A stretch of 64,000 nucleotides of DNA, taken from contig NZ_FNLD01000002.1 in NCBI RefSeq assembly GCF_900104085.1, forward strand, positions 1 through 64,000, written 5' to 3'. Origin of the DNA: Pseudoxanthomonas sp. CF125. Its GTDB lineage: Bacteria > Pseudomonadota > Gammaproteobacteria > Xanthomonadales > Xanthomonadaceae. The translations under genes were made by a program, and so were the position numbers. The notes below the pieces were generated by a model, which saw only the letters and a program-made list of their open reading frames with translations, did not search any database and was not told the origin of the DNA. Every line of letters begins with the position of its first letter. The stretch's first letter is position 1. This document shows, in pieces, positions 24,998 through 33,082 of this stretch.

Positions 24998-27688
24998 ATG
25001 AACTGGTTGAACGACATGTTGCAGAGCGATCCGGACCCGCAGGAAACCCGCGAGTGGGTCGATTCCATCAAGGCAGTGATAGACGCCGAAGGCCCGCTGC
25101 GGGCGCACCAGCTGCTGGAAGGCATGGTGGAACTGACCCGCCGTTCCGGCGCGTTCCTGCCGTTCTCGCCCACCACCGAATACGTCAACACCATTGCCCC
25201 GGCGCTTGAAGCCAAGTCCCCGGGCGATGCGGCCATCGAATGGCGCCTGCGCTCGATCATCCGCTGGAACGCCATGGCCACCGTGGTCCGGGCCAACCGC
25301 AAGCCGGGCGATCTGGGCGGCCACATCGCCAGCTTCGCCTCCAGCGCCACGCTCTACGACGTGGGCTTCAACCATTTCTGGCGCGCCCCGTCGGAAAACC
25401 ACCCCGGCGACCTGCTGTTCGTGCAGGGCCACTCCTCGCCCGGCATCTACGCGCGCTCGTTCCTGGAAGGCCGCATCAGCGAGGCCCAGCTGGACAACTT
25501 CCGCATGGAAGTCGACGGCCACGGCATTTCTTCCTATCCGCACCCCTGGCTGATGCCCGATTACTGGCAGACCCCCACCGTGTCGATGGGCCTGGGCCCG
25601 CTGGCGGCGATCTACCAGGCGCAGTTCATGAAGTACCTGGAGCACCGCGGCCTGATCGAGAAGTCCGACCGCAAGGTCTGGTGCTTCATGGGCGACGGCG
25701 AGTCGGACGAACCCGAAAGCCTGGGCGCCATCGCGCTGGCCGGCCGCGAAGGCCTGGATAACCTCGTCTTCGTGGTCAATTGCAACCTGCAGCGCCTGGA
25801 CGGCCCGGTGCGCGGCAACGGCAAGATCATCCAGGAGCTGGAAGGCGTGTTCCGCGGTGGCGGCTGGAATGTGATCAAGCTGCTGTGGGGCAGCTACTGG
25901 GATCCGCTCCTGGCCCGCGACACCGACGGCGTGCTGAAGAAGCTGATGATGGAAACCGTCGACGGCGAGTACCAGAACTGCAAGGCCTTCGGCGGCAAGT
26001 ACACGCGCGAGAATTTCTTCAACAAGTATCCGGAAACGGCGGCCATGGTGGCCAATCTTTCCGACGACGACATCTGGCGCCTGAACCGCGGCGGCCACGA
26101 TCCGCACAAGGTCTACGCGGCCTACCACCAGGCGGTCAACACCAAGGGCATGCCCACGGTGATCTTGGCCAAGACGGTGAAGGGTTACGGCATGGGCGCG
26201 GCGGGCGAATCGCTCAACCCCACCCACCAGACCAAGAAGCTGGACGACGAAACGGTCAAGATCTTCCGCGACCGTTTCAACATTCCGGTCACCGATGCAC
26301 AGCTGGCCGACGGCAAGATTCCGTTCTACCACCCGGGTGAGGACTCGGTGGAAGTGCAGTACCTCAAGGAACGCCGCGCGGCATTGGGCGGTTACCTGCC
26401 GCAGCGCCGCCGCAAGGCCAGCGAGTCGTTCGAGACGCCCAAGCTGGAAGTGTTCGACCGTTTGTTGAAGTCCAGCGGCGAGCGCGAAATCTCCACCACC
26501 ATGGCGTTCGTGCAGACGCTCAACATCGCCCTGCGCGACAAGCAGCTGGGGCCGCGCATCGTGCCCATCGTGGCCGATGAGGCACGCACCTTCGGTATGG
26601 AAGGCATGTTCCGGCAGATCGGCATCTATGCGCCGTTCGGGCAGAAGTACAAGCCGGTCGATGCCGACCAGCTGATGTACTACCGCGAAGACCAGAGCGG
26701 CCAGGTGCTGCAGCAGGGCATCAGCGAGCCGGGCGCTATCTCTTCGTGGATGGCCGCCGGCACCAGTTATTCGGTCAGCAACGTGCCCATGCTGCCGTTC
26801 TACATCTACTACTCCATGTTCGGCTTCCAGCGCGTGGGCGACATCGCCTGGCAGGCGGCGGACATGCGCACGCGCGGCTTCCTGCTGGGCGGTACGGCCG
26901 GGCGCACCACGCTCAATGGCGAGGGCCTGCAGCACGAGGACGGCTTCAGCCATCTGATCGCCGGTTCCATTCCCAACTGCCGCAGTTACGACCCGACCTT
27001 CGGTTTCGAGGTCACGGTCATCCTGCAGCACGGCATGCAGAAGATGATGCAGGAGCAGGTGGACGAGTATTACTACCTGACCCTGATGAACGAAAACTAC
27101 ACCCATCCGGACATGCCGGAAGGTGCGGCCGAGGGCATCATCAAGGGCATGTATCTGTTGAAGGATGCGGGCAAGCCAAAGAAGGGCGAGCTGCGCGTGC
27201 AGTTGCTGGGCAGCGGCACCATCCTGCGCGAGGCGATTGCGGCGGCGGAGCTGCTGGACAAGGATTTCGGCGTCAGCGCCGACATCTGGTCCTGCCCCAG
27301 CTTCAACGAGCTGCGCCGCGATGGTTTCGATGTGGAGCGTTGGAACCGGTTGAACCCGGAAGCCAAGGCCCCGCGCAAGGCCTATGTCACCGAACTGCTG
27401 GAAGGCCGCCAGGGTCCGGTCGTCGCCGCCACCGACTACGTGCGTGCCTATGCCGACCAGATCCGTGCGTTCGTGCCGCAGAAGTACACGGTGCTGGGCA
27501 CGGATGGCTTCGGCCGTTCGGATACGCGTGCCAACCTGCGGCGGTTCTTCGAGGTCGACCGCTACTACATCGCGCATGCGGCTATTGCGGCGCTGGCGGC
27601 GGACGGCAAGATGACTGGCAAGGATGTGGCCAGGGCTATCAAGCAGTACAAGATTGATGTGGAGAAGGTTAATCCGGTTGGGGTTTGA
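24998..27688 (+). CDS. aceE: Pyruvate dehydrogenase E1 component (homodimeric)
   Basis: An 896-aa thiamine diphosphate enzyme that decarboxylates pyruvate in the pyruvate dehydrogenase complex. Seen are the family N-terminus (PDPQETREWVDSIKAVI), the substrate loop region GHIASFASSATLYDVGFNHFWR, and the ThDP/Mg motif GDGESDEPESLG...NCNLQRLDGPVRGNGKIIQELE. TVKGYGMG, EARTFGMEGMFRQ and the C-terminal GTDGFGRSDTRANLRRFFEVD are also present. The ATG at 24998 follows GGGAG; an upstream in-frame ATG at 24968 is less likely. It is followed by a strong terminator at 27710. The E2/E3 genes are not adjacent. Confidence 0.95.
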   Translation: MNWLNDMLQSDPDPQETREWVDSIKAVIDAEGPLRAHQLLEGMVELTRRSGAFLPFSPTTEYVNTIAPALEAKSPGDAAIEWRLRSIIRWNAMATVVRANRKPGDLGGHIASFASSATLYDVGFNHFWRAPSENHPGDLLFVQGHSSPGIYARSFLEGRISEAQLDNFRMEVDGHGISSYPHPWLMPDYWQTPTVSMGLGPLAAIYQAQFMKYLEHRGLIEKSDRKVWCFMGDGESDEPESLGAIALAGREGLDNLVFVVNCNLQRLDGPVRGNGKIIQELEGVFRGGGWNVIKLLWGSYWDPLLARDTDGVLKKLMMETVDGEYQNCKAFGGKYTRENFFNKYPETAAMVANLSDDDIWRLNRGGHDPHKVYAAYHQAVNTKGMPTVILAKTVKGYGMGAAGESLNPTHQTKKLDDETVKIFRDRFNIPVTDAQLADGKIPFYHPGEDSVEVQYLKERRAALGGYLPQRRRKASESFETPKLEVFDRLLKSSGEREISTTMAFVQTLNIALRDKQLGPRIVPIVADEARTFGMEGMFRQIGIYAPFGQKYKPVDADQLMYYREDQSGQVLQQGISEPGAISSWMAAGTSYSVSNVPMLPFYIYYSMFGFQRVGDIAWQAADMRTRGFLLGGTAGRTTLNGEGLQHEDGFSHLIAGSIPNCRSYDPTFGFEVTVILQHGMQKMMQEQVDEYYYLTLMNENYTHPDMPEGAAEGIIKGMYLLKDAGKPKKGELRVQLLGSGTILREAIAAAELLDKDFGVSADIWSCPSFNELRRDGFDVERWNRLNPEAKAPRKAYVTELLEGRQGPVVAATDYVRAYADQIRAFVPQKYTVLGTDGFGRSDTRANLRRFFEVDRYYIAHAAIAALAADGKMTGKDVARAIKQYKIDVEKVNPVGV

Positions 27689-27709
27689 GTTTCAGGGTCA
27701 CGTAGGACA

Positions 27710-27740
27710 CGAAAGGGACCGATTGGTCCCTTTCGTATTT
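27710..27740 (+). terminator. Rho-independent terminator after aceE
   Basis: An 11-bp perfect stem CGAAAGGGACC/GGTCCCTTTCG with a GATT loop followed by TATTT. It lies 21 nt after the aceE stop and marks the left border of the accessory region. Confidence 0.85.
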
Positions 27741-27888
27741 GGGAAACCCAGCGCTTCGCTTAGTCAGTGCGCGTATTTGAGCATTGTCGCTGACCACAAA
27801 AAACCGAAGGCAAGTGTGGTGGGCGGGGAGGGACCGCGGATTTTGCCTGCTCGCTTACCAAACTCGTAGGCGAACGGTTTAATGGTGC

Positions 27889-27935
27889 TTGACAAATCCT
27901 ATAAATCTCTCTAAAACGACTTTACAAATCCTATT
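27889..27935 (+). promoter_or_regulatory. Promoter with two direct-repeat operators of the DarTG operon
   Basis: TTGACA (27889-27894), 17-nt spacer, TAAAAC (27912-27917). Two near-identical 15-mers TTGACAAATCCTATA (27889-27903) and TTTACAAATCCTATT (27921-27935), offset by 32 bp (three helical turns), overlap the -35 and follow the -10. They probably bind the XRE repressor encoded by the second gene, giving autoregulation. The first ATG is at 27950. Confidence 0.7.
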
Positions 27936-27949
27936 TTGAGCTCATTCAA

Positions 27950-28654
27950 ATGACTGTATTTGTTAAGCCGTCCGATGTCGCTGCGGAATTTGCCGAGGGC
28001 CGACTAGAGAGCTTGGCTTCGGTCATGCTTGACAGGCTCGATTGTGCGCTGGCCGTCACGAATACCGAAGATGACTGTTCCTACTCTCGCGGCGCATTGT
28101 CCTGGGCAAGGATCCGTAATGCTTTGAAGCGGATGGCCAACAGCGGCGATCACGATTGGCTGTCCATTCTCCATGGTGGCAACGACCTGGTGCTGGGCAT
28201 TGGCGGCAGGCCAGTACGGTTCTTTCTGGACGATCATTTGGCCCCCAAACGCGATCGGGTGCTTAACCCGACAGAGGGCGAAACCTGCCAGTTGCATTTC
28301 AACTTCGGCCTAGAAGCTGACCTGGTTCCCCATCTATGGCGGTTCATTGTCGAAAAAGCGGTCACCGATCAAGAGGCAAGCCGCGTTTTCTTTGTAGGCT
28401 ACAACAGCTCGGGCGCGGTAGTGGCCCAGTGGGAATACGGAGCCATCGCTATCGCTGAGGTGGAGGATGTGGAAGGCGATTTCGCCGCCGTTGAGTTGCC
28501 GCAAATCGCGTTGGCTCCGATCTATGGCGAGGAAGCGCTGGAAGATCAAGAGGCAGAAGAAGAGAGCGCCGCAGAGCGAATGGACGTTGTAGGCAACAAC
28601 CTTGAGGAGCCGAATGATGACAATGACTCAGATTTTGAGGAAAAAGCTGGATAG
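27950..28654 (+). CDS. Unknown protein with acidic C-terminal tail, first gene of the DarTG operon
   Basis: A 234-aa protein that I do not recognise. The first ~190 residues look like a mixed globular domain (MTVFVKPSDVAAEFAEGRLESLASVMLDRLD... and GGNDLVLGIGGRPVRFFLDDHL). The last ~41 residues are extremely acidic, with 18 Asp or Glu, as in some DNA-mimic or chaperone tails. No signal peptide or membrane segment. It is the first gene after a clear promoter, and its end overlaps the XRE-ImmA/IrrE gene by 41 nt, so the two are coupled and probably act together. Codon use and GC are lower than the chromosome around it, which points to transfer. A possible role as substrate or partner of the protease is inference only. 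Confidence 0.8.
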   Translation: MTVFVKPSDVAAEFAEGRLESLASVMLDRLDCALAVTNTEDDCSYSRGALSWARIRNALKRMANSGDHDWLSILHGGNDLVLGIGGRPVRFFLDDHLAPKRDRVLNPTEGETCQLHFNFGLEADLVPHLWRFIVEKAVTDQEASRVFFVGYNSSGAVVAQWEYGAIAIAEVEDVEGDFAAVELPQIALAPIYGEEALEDQEAEEESAAERMDVVGNNLEEPNDDNDSDFEEKAG

Positions 28655-29777
28655 TCCGTTTATCGGTGAACAGCTTAGGCTCGCTCGTCACTACTGGGGA
28701 AGAACGCTCAACGAAGTCGCTGAGCAGATCGGCACTTCGAGGCAGTATGTGTCACAGCTGGAGTCCGGAAAAGCCAATCCGCAGCGCGGCGATGCCGTCG
28801 TTGATATGTTGGCGCAGTATCTGTGCGTGAATGAAGCTTTCTTTTTTGACCGGGCCTACCGCCCAGTGGCTGAAGAGCAAGCGCATTTCAGAAAGCTCGC
28901 AAGCACCAAGGCTTCAAGCAAGCATAAGGTGCTGGCGCGGGCAGCTGTGTTGGATCGGGTGATCGCGTTTGTAGAAACGAGAGTGCGCCTGCCTACCATC
29001 GATTTTCCGGACCTGTCTTCAATCCACCATGCCGAAGGTCCCGAGGCTGCGGCCCAAATGCTGCGCGAGCGTTGGGGCTTAGGCAATGGGCCGATAGCCA
29101 ACATGGTGCGTGTGGTTGAACGCGCCGGAGCCGTGGTCGCCTTTTTCCGCGATGCCTCAGCAGAAGTCGACGCGTTGTCGTTCGTGGGGAAGCGTCCGGT
29201 GGTAATTCGCAACGAGGCCAAAATTAGCCCGTTTAGGATGCGGTTCGACATCGCTCATGAGCTGGGCCACCTGATTCTACATGAGGGACATGTCACCGGC
29301 GACCATAAATCTGAGAAAGAGGCGAATCAGTTTGCTTCTGCGTTCCTGATGCCTGCTGTGGCATTCAAGTCAATGTTCAAGCTTCGTGGTGATCGGATAG
29401 ATTGGTCAGTGATTCGCGAGATAAAATTGAAGTTTCTGGTTAGTAAGGCGGCCGTACTTTATCGCGCCAAGTCGCTAGGTTTGCTGGATGAGTTGCGCTA
29501 CAAGAGTGCTGTGATTGCGTTACGAAACAAGGGTGAAAAGTTAGAGGAGGCCGAGGATCGTTGGCAAGAGATGGAGAAAGCTGAGGTTCTCGGCCAGGCA
29601 TTGAAGGTTATTCGCGATAGTCATTCGATGCCGGTTGATGCGTTGATTTCGAGGCTTAATGTTTCCCTGGATTTTCTGGCGGAAGTATTTCCGATGCCTG
29701 CGTGGGAGCCTGTACCACCGGTAGGTGGTCCGATTAGGCTCATCAGCTCACACGGCGTAGTTGTTGATGACCGGTAA
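28614..29777 (+). CDS. XRE-family regulator with ImmA/IrrE metallopeptidase domain
   Basis: A 387-aa protein. The N-terminal HTH of the XRE/Cro-CI family spans residues ~18-72 (RLARHYWGRTLNEVAEQIGTSRQYVSQLESGKANP). The ImmA/IrrE zinc peptidase domain is at ~130-275, with the HExxH motif at about H215-H219 (IAHELGHLILHEG) and a downstream ANQFASAFLMP that supplies the third ligand region. About 100 C-terminal residues are uncharacterised. In ImmR/ImmA and IrrE systems such proteases cleave a repressor after DNA damage. Here DNA-binding and peptidase parts are fused and encoded with a DNA-modifying toxin. GAGGAG precedes the ATG at 28614; the next codon is also ATG. Confidence 0.9.
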   Translation: MMTMTQILRKKLDSPFIGEQLRLARHYWGRTLNEVAEQIGTSRQYVSQLESGKANPQRGDAVVDMLAQYLCVNEAFFFDRAYRPVAEEQAHFRKLASTKASSKHKVLARAAVLDRVIAFVETRVRLPTIDFPDLSSIHHAEGPEAAAQMLRERWGLGNGPIANMVRVVERAGAVVAFFRDASAEVDALSFVGKRPVVIRNEAKISPFRMRFDIAHELGHLILHEGHVTGDHKSEKEANQFASAFLMPAVAFKSMFKLRGDRIDWSVIREIKLKFLVSKAAVLYRAKSLGLLDELRYKSAVIALRNKGEKLEEAEDRWQEMEKAEVLGQALKVIRDSHSMPVDALISRLNVSLDFLAEVFPMPAWEPVPPVGGPIRLISSHGVVVDDR

Positions 29778-29804
29778 GACCATAAGGATTGGAAGGATCT
29801 ATCA

Positions 29805-30428
29805 GTGACGCTCGACATCAATAATGTTCAGGCATATCACATCACCGATATTGAGAATCTTCCTGGCATATTTGCGTCCGGCGGGCTTCTATCTGATTTG
29901 GCCCTTGGCCCCACAGCCCATTCGGTTATAGGTTATTCCCACATCAAGCAGAGAAGAATGACGGTCCTTCGGGTTCCTTGTTGTACTGGTCAACCTTTTG
30001 TGGGAGCGTTCGTTCCATTTTATTACTGCCCACGTTCCCCGATGCTCTTCACAGTAAACAAAGGATCAACCGGTAAACCTGCGGGATGTCAGGGTAGTAT
30101 TGTTCACCTAGTCACCAATGTTTCCGTACTAACGAGTCTTGGCTCAGAATGGGCGATAAGCGATGGCAATGCAGGGGCTGCTCATGCGCTATTCGCAAAT
30201 TCACTAACTGCTTTGAAGAAGCTCGATTGGGCCGCGATCAGAACAAGCTCCTGGGCTCAGGTGATGCACCAAAAGGCAGCGGAGTTTTTGGTGCGTGACT
30301 TTGTTCCCTGGAATGCAGTTCAGTCGATTGGGTGCTTTGATGCGGGCGCGGTCGCCAAAGTAACCGCCTTACTTACAAATACGCCACACCGTCCCTTAGT
30401 TTCCGTCCAAAGAGCGTGGTACTACTAA
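29805..30428 (+). CDS. darT: DarT DNA ADP-ribosyltransferase toxin
   Basis: A 207-aa protein of the DarT (DUF4433) family, which ADP-ribosylates thymidine or guanine in single-stranded DNA using NAD. Visible motifs are YHITDIENLPGIFASGG (NAD-binding His region), FVPFYYCPRSPMLF with the conserved Arg, HALFANSLTALKKLDW, and the catalytic glutamate near residue 160 in HQKAAEFLVRDFVPW. All key residues seem intact, so the toxin is probably active. The start is a GTG at 29805 behind GGAAGG. It lies 27 nt after the ImmA/IrrE gene, and its TAA shares a base with the ATG of darG (TAATG). DarTG systems can act as phage defence. Confidence 0.92.
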   Translation: MTLDINNVQAYHITDIENLPGIFASGGLLSDLALGPTAHSVIGYSHIKQRRMTVLRVPCCTGQPFVGAFVPFYYCPRSPMLFTVNKGSTGKPAGCQGSIVHLVTNVSVLTSLGSEWAISDGNAGAAHALFANSLTALKKLDWAAIRTSSWAQVMHQKAAEFLVRDFVPWNAVQSIGCFDAGAVAKVTALLTNTPHRPLVSVQRAWYY

Positions 30429-31516
30429 TGGAAATCGCACACGGAAATTTATTGCACGCGGACGTGCAAGCACTGGTCAACACGGTGAACACCGAGGGTG
30501 TTATGGGCAAAGGCATTGCATTGCAGTTTAAGCGCGCCTACCCAGAAGCCTATGACGTGTATAGAGAAGCCTGCAAAGCCGGAGCAGTGACTCTCGGAAA
30601 GATGCATATCGTCGATTTGGGCGGGCTGGCGGGTGGGCCACGTTACATAATTAATTTCCCCACCAAGGCGCATTGGAAGTCGAAAAGTAAGTTGACCGAC
30701 ATCCAGAAAGGTCTGGAAGACCTCGTGATACAGGTACAGACACATTCAATTAAGTCCCTAGCCATTCCTCCTTTGGGGTGTGGTCATGGCGGGCTCGAGT
30801 GGAGCCAGGTGCGGCCATTGATTTTCGCCGCCTTTGAGCAGATCCCTGCGGTCAAGGCGGTGGTCTACCCGCCTGATGGCGCACCTGCTGCGGCAGAGAT
30901 GCCTAACAAAACCGAGCGCCCCAAGATGTCGATTGGACGGGCAGCGTTAATCGCGTTGATGAGCAAATATAAGGGCGCTCAGCTTGCTCCGATCATACGG
31001 CTGCTCGAAGTGCACAAATTGATGTACTTCTTGCAGGAGTCGGGTGAGCCACTGCGACTAGACTATTCCGCGCAGCAGTACGGGCCCTATGCGTCAAACC
31101 TTCGCCATGTGCTGAGCAAGGTAGAGGGCCACTGGCTCACGGGTTACGGTGACGGTCAAGACTCGCCCCAGAAGGAGTTGGATCTGCTGGAAGGCGCGGA
31201 TGTGGAGGCTTTCGATTTTCTTTCGGAGCGATTCGACACTCTCGATAGAATGGAAAGAGTCGCCCATCTAATAGAAGGATATGAAGATCCCTATGGACTG
31301 GAGCTATTAGCGACGGTGCACTGGGTTCTTTGCCACGATGAGTCAGCTAACGATTCAGCGGATATGGCGGTAAAGGCAGTGCATGCTTGGAATACTAGGA
31401 AGGCCTCGACGATGAAGCCGGAGCATATTGCCAGCGCTTGGAATCGCTTGAGAGAGCATCGTTGGGATACTGAGTCGCGGAGCGCATTGAAGCGATCGCG
31501 AGCATCGTCTTTATAA
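30428..31516 (+). CDS. darG: DarG macrodomain antitoxin
   Basis: A 362-aa antitoxin. The N-terminal macrodomain (~1-150) has NTVNTEGVMGKGIALQFKRAYP and the loop LAIPPLGCGHGGLEWSQV, as in DarG. It removes ADP-ribose from DNA. The C-terminal part (~165-355) begins SIGRAALIALMSKYKG and continues RLLEVHKLMYFLQESGEPLRLDYSAQQYGPYASNL. This is the DarG-type toxin-binding domain, related to DUF4065/Panacea-like folds. It is coupled to darT by a 1-nt overlap, which ensures antitoxin synthesis. A strong terminator follows at 31588. Confidence 0.92.
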   Translation: MEIAHGNLLHADVQALVNTVNTEGVMGKGIALQFKRAYPEAYDVYREACKAGAVTLGKMHIVDLGGLAGGPRYIINFPTKAHWKSKSKLTDIQKGLEDLVIQVQTHSIKSLAIPPLGCGHGGLEWSQVRPLIFAAFEQIPAVKAVVYPPDGAPAAAEMPNKTERPKMSIGRAALIALMSKYKGAQLAPIIRLLEVHKLMYFLQESGEPLRLDYSAQQYGPYASNLRHVLSKVEGHWLTGYGDGQDSPQKELDLLEGADVEAFDFLSERFDTLDRMERVAHLIEGYEDPYGLELLATVHWVLCHDESANDSADMAVKAVHAWNTRKASTMKPEHIASAWNRLREHRWDTESRSALKRSRASSL

Positions 31517-31587
31517 AAGGCGTGGCTTAATCCGCGGTTATGCAAGCATAGCTGCGGCCGTAAGTTGCTCTCCAAATCGCTTAACCC

Positions 31588-31629
31588 AAAAAAGGAAAGG
31601 GTCAAATTAACCCAAGCGTTCCTTTTTTT
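31588..31629 (+). terminator. Rho-independent terminator after darG
   Basis: A stem AAAAAAGGAA/TTCCTTTTTT with an inner GGGT/ACCC stem and a run of seven T. It ends the darTG operon. Confidence 0.8.
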
Positions 31630-31654
31630 GTATCAAAATGGTTAGCGGGCTGAA

Positions 31655-31707
31655 AAAGGGGTCAGAGTACATATTTGTTTTAAACAGATATGTACTCTGA
31701 CCCCTTT
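31655..31707. repeat. GGGGTCAGAGTACATAT palindrome, copy 1
   Basis: Near-perfect inverted repeat AAAGGGGTCAGAGTACATAT...ATATGTACTCTGACCCCTTT around a TAA core. Related copies are at 41115-41192, 54430-54482 and 56326-56362, with half-copies at about 43755-43860. Confidence 0.85.
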
Positions 31708-31780
31708 CCTTCTTTGACCTGCGGTCCTCAACAGACAAGGCCTGTATGCGGGGCCTTGTCATGAAGGTCCTGTACTTTGT

Positions 31781-31821
31781 TGCTACCTGCTACCTGCTAC
31801 CTGCTACCTGCTACCTGCTAC
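31781..31821. repeat. Heptamer tandem repeat (CTGCTAC)n
   Basis: One partial and five complete copies of CTGCTAC, ending inside the stop codon of the leftward gene (stop at 31818-31820). A 7-bp unit in tandem is prone to slippage and would alter the 3' end of that gene. Confidence 0.9.
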
Positions 31822-32120
31822 TCATGCTTTATTTTCTCGGACATGTGCCAGCAATAGTTGCAGAGGCCGCCGTTATCCGTAGCAGCATACATCTCAGACC
31901 ACGGCACAGGTGATTCGCATCGAGTGCACCCATCTATGGTGTAAACATCGAGCACATCACGTTTGAAAACATACCGCTGCTTTTCGGACAGGGAGTTTAC
32001 ACCCTTGTCGATAACTAGCTTGGTGATTCCTTCCGTGGCTTTCTCAAGAGATTCTCCATTGAGAACTTCTTGTAGAAAGTCATTAAAGCCGTCGTCTTCC
32101 ATATGATCATTGTGTCCCAT
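31818..32120 (-). CDS. Small zinc-ribbon-like hypothetical protein
   Basis: A 100-aa protein of unknown function. The C-terminal half has two CxxC pairs (DGCTRCESP and GLCNYCWHM), a likely zinc ribbon. The N-terminal half is helical and acidic (MEDDGFNDFLQEVLNGESLEKATEG). The ATG at 32120 is chosen because GGGAGGAGCT directly precedes it; longer starts lack a binding site. It stands alone on the minus strand, convergent with darG, with a heptamer repeat at its stop. It may be cargo of the accessory region; no defence role can be assigned from sequence. Confidence 0.7.
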   Translation of the reverse strand: MGHNDHMEDDGFNDFLQEVLNGESLEKATEGITKLVIDKGVNSLSEKQRYVFKRDVLDVYTIDGCTRCESPVPWSEMYAATDNGGLCNYCWHMSEKIKHE

Positions 32121-32167
32121 AGCTCCTCCCATTAGTTCTGTTCCAGCCCCAAGCATGATGAGGCTAA

Positions 32168-32539
32168 AACCGTAGGCTGGGTTGGTTCTCCCAACTCCCT
32201 CTAGATAGGGTCATCTGCCTTCTATCGGACAGCACAAACGCCACCCTGGCTGACACCGGCATCGTCCGCTTCCCCCGCGACCGCCTAGACGCCCTGTCCG
32301 GCAATGCCCAGGAAGAGAGCGAAGCCTGCCTGGACCGCGCCTTCCTGCTCCTGCGGCTCATGGAGCACACCTTGCACAACGGCTGCCCGCCCGACCCCAG
32401 CGAACTGATGACCATGGCCCAGCACATCACCCACCTACTGCAAGACCACCAACGCTGGCACACCCTCGCCGACAACGCCGCCTACTACCGCGACCACCCC
32501 CAAGTCGCCGCCCGCATTGCCGCGCTGCAAACCTCGTAA
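32168..32539 (+). pseudogene. 5'-truncated relic, probable XAC0095-like protein
   Basis: An open frame reading LSDSTNATLADTGIVRFP...DRAFLLLRLMEHTLHNG...MAQHITHLLQDHQRWHTLADNAAYYRDHPQVAARIAALQTS ends at the TAA at 32537. Upstream it runs through half a GTAGGCTGGGTTGG repeat (32171-32185) with no ATG, GTG or TTG before the conserved part, so the start has been lost. The helical pattern and the AAYYRDHPQVAARI ending resemble the small XAC0095-like proteins of xanthomonads, though this assignment is from memory of the family. Codon use is high-GC, like the chromosome and unlike the flanking accessory genes. Confidence 0.5.
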
Positions 32540-32657
32540 GAGGGGTCTAGCGCAGCGGCTTATGTCGTGAAGGCCAAGCTTGATTGACGGACCTCCCAGG
32601 CCACACCCACAATCCGCGCTACACCCCACTTTGGGGTCTAATCGTAGTTGGCCCTCA

Positions 32658-33008
32658 ATGGATCATCGCGCAGCAATCCTTGCCAAACTTGCCAGTTTTG
32701 ATGAGCCAACCGCGCCTCTAATCGACGAGCTTCGGTCCATGGGCTGGGATTGGACTGGTGAGCCACTGCTCGTGCTTACAGCGGAGCATTTTCTGACCGT
32801 CATGGACCGGTTCTTGTCCGGTCGACTTACCGCCGATCAGGTCGAGGAATGGGCCGAGAACCTAGAGCAACGAGAAGACGTAGGATTTGCCTCAGGCAAG
32901 GAGGAGTTGCTTGATGAAATGCTCTTTTTCTTGGCCAACCCGTCGATCAACTATGGGATCACCCAAGAGAGCGTTAGTCGGCTCAGGCAGCGTCTGCTTG
33001 AGGGCTAA
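32658..33008 (+). CDS. Integron cassette 1: hypothetical protein
   Basis: A 116-aa acidic, mostly helical cytosolic protein of unknown function (MDHRAAILAKLASFDEPTAPLIDELRSMGWDW...FLSGRLTADQVEEWAENLEQRED...SVSRLRQRLLEG). The layout resembles small immunity-type proteins, but I cannot assign a family. Its TAA stop lies within the R'' box of the attC site at 33003, a typical cassette arrangement. No strong ribosome binding site is seen before the ATG at 32658. The left boundary of the cassette is not a clear attC. Confidence 0.7.
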   Translation: MDHRAAILAKLASFDEPTAPLIDELRSMGWDWTGEPLLVLTAEHFLTVMDRFLSGRLTADQVEEWAENLEQREDVGFASGKEELLDEMLFFLANPSINYGITQESVSRLRQRLLEG

Positions 33009-33062
33009 CAGTTCATTCAAGCCGAAGCCGCTTCGCGACTCGGTTTAATTCAGGTGTTAGGC
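33003..33062 (+). other. attC site 1 (integron cassette recombination site)
   Basis: About 60 bp from GGGCTAAC (R'') to GTTAGGC (R'), with an inner hairpin of AAGCCGAAGCCGC/TTCGCGACTCGGTTT type and flanking CAGTTCATTC. The same plan as attC 2 and 3. It has the single-strand folding layout recognised by integron integrases. Confidence 0.8.
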
Positions 33063-33082
33063 CTCGGAGGAAAGTCCCCATC

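Noticed and set aside
24947-27577. Long minus-strand frame opposite aceE
   Set aside because: Antisense shadow of aceE with no recognisable domain.
27689-31516. tRNA-linked integrative element around the DarTG region
   Set aside because: No tRNA gene, flanking direct repeat or integrase was found at either edge.
31781-31821. CRISPR-like repeat
   Set aside because: 7-bp units in direct tandem without spacers; a microsatellite, not a CRISPR array.
32164-32475. Minus-strand 103-aa frame
   Set aside because: Antisense of the truncated relic at 32168-32539; the plus-strand reading is the one with protein-like sequence.
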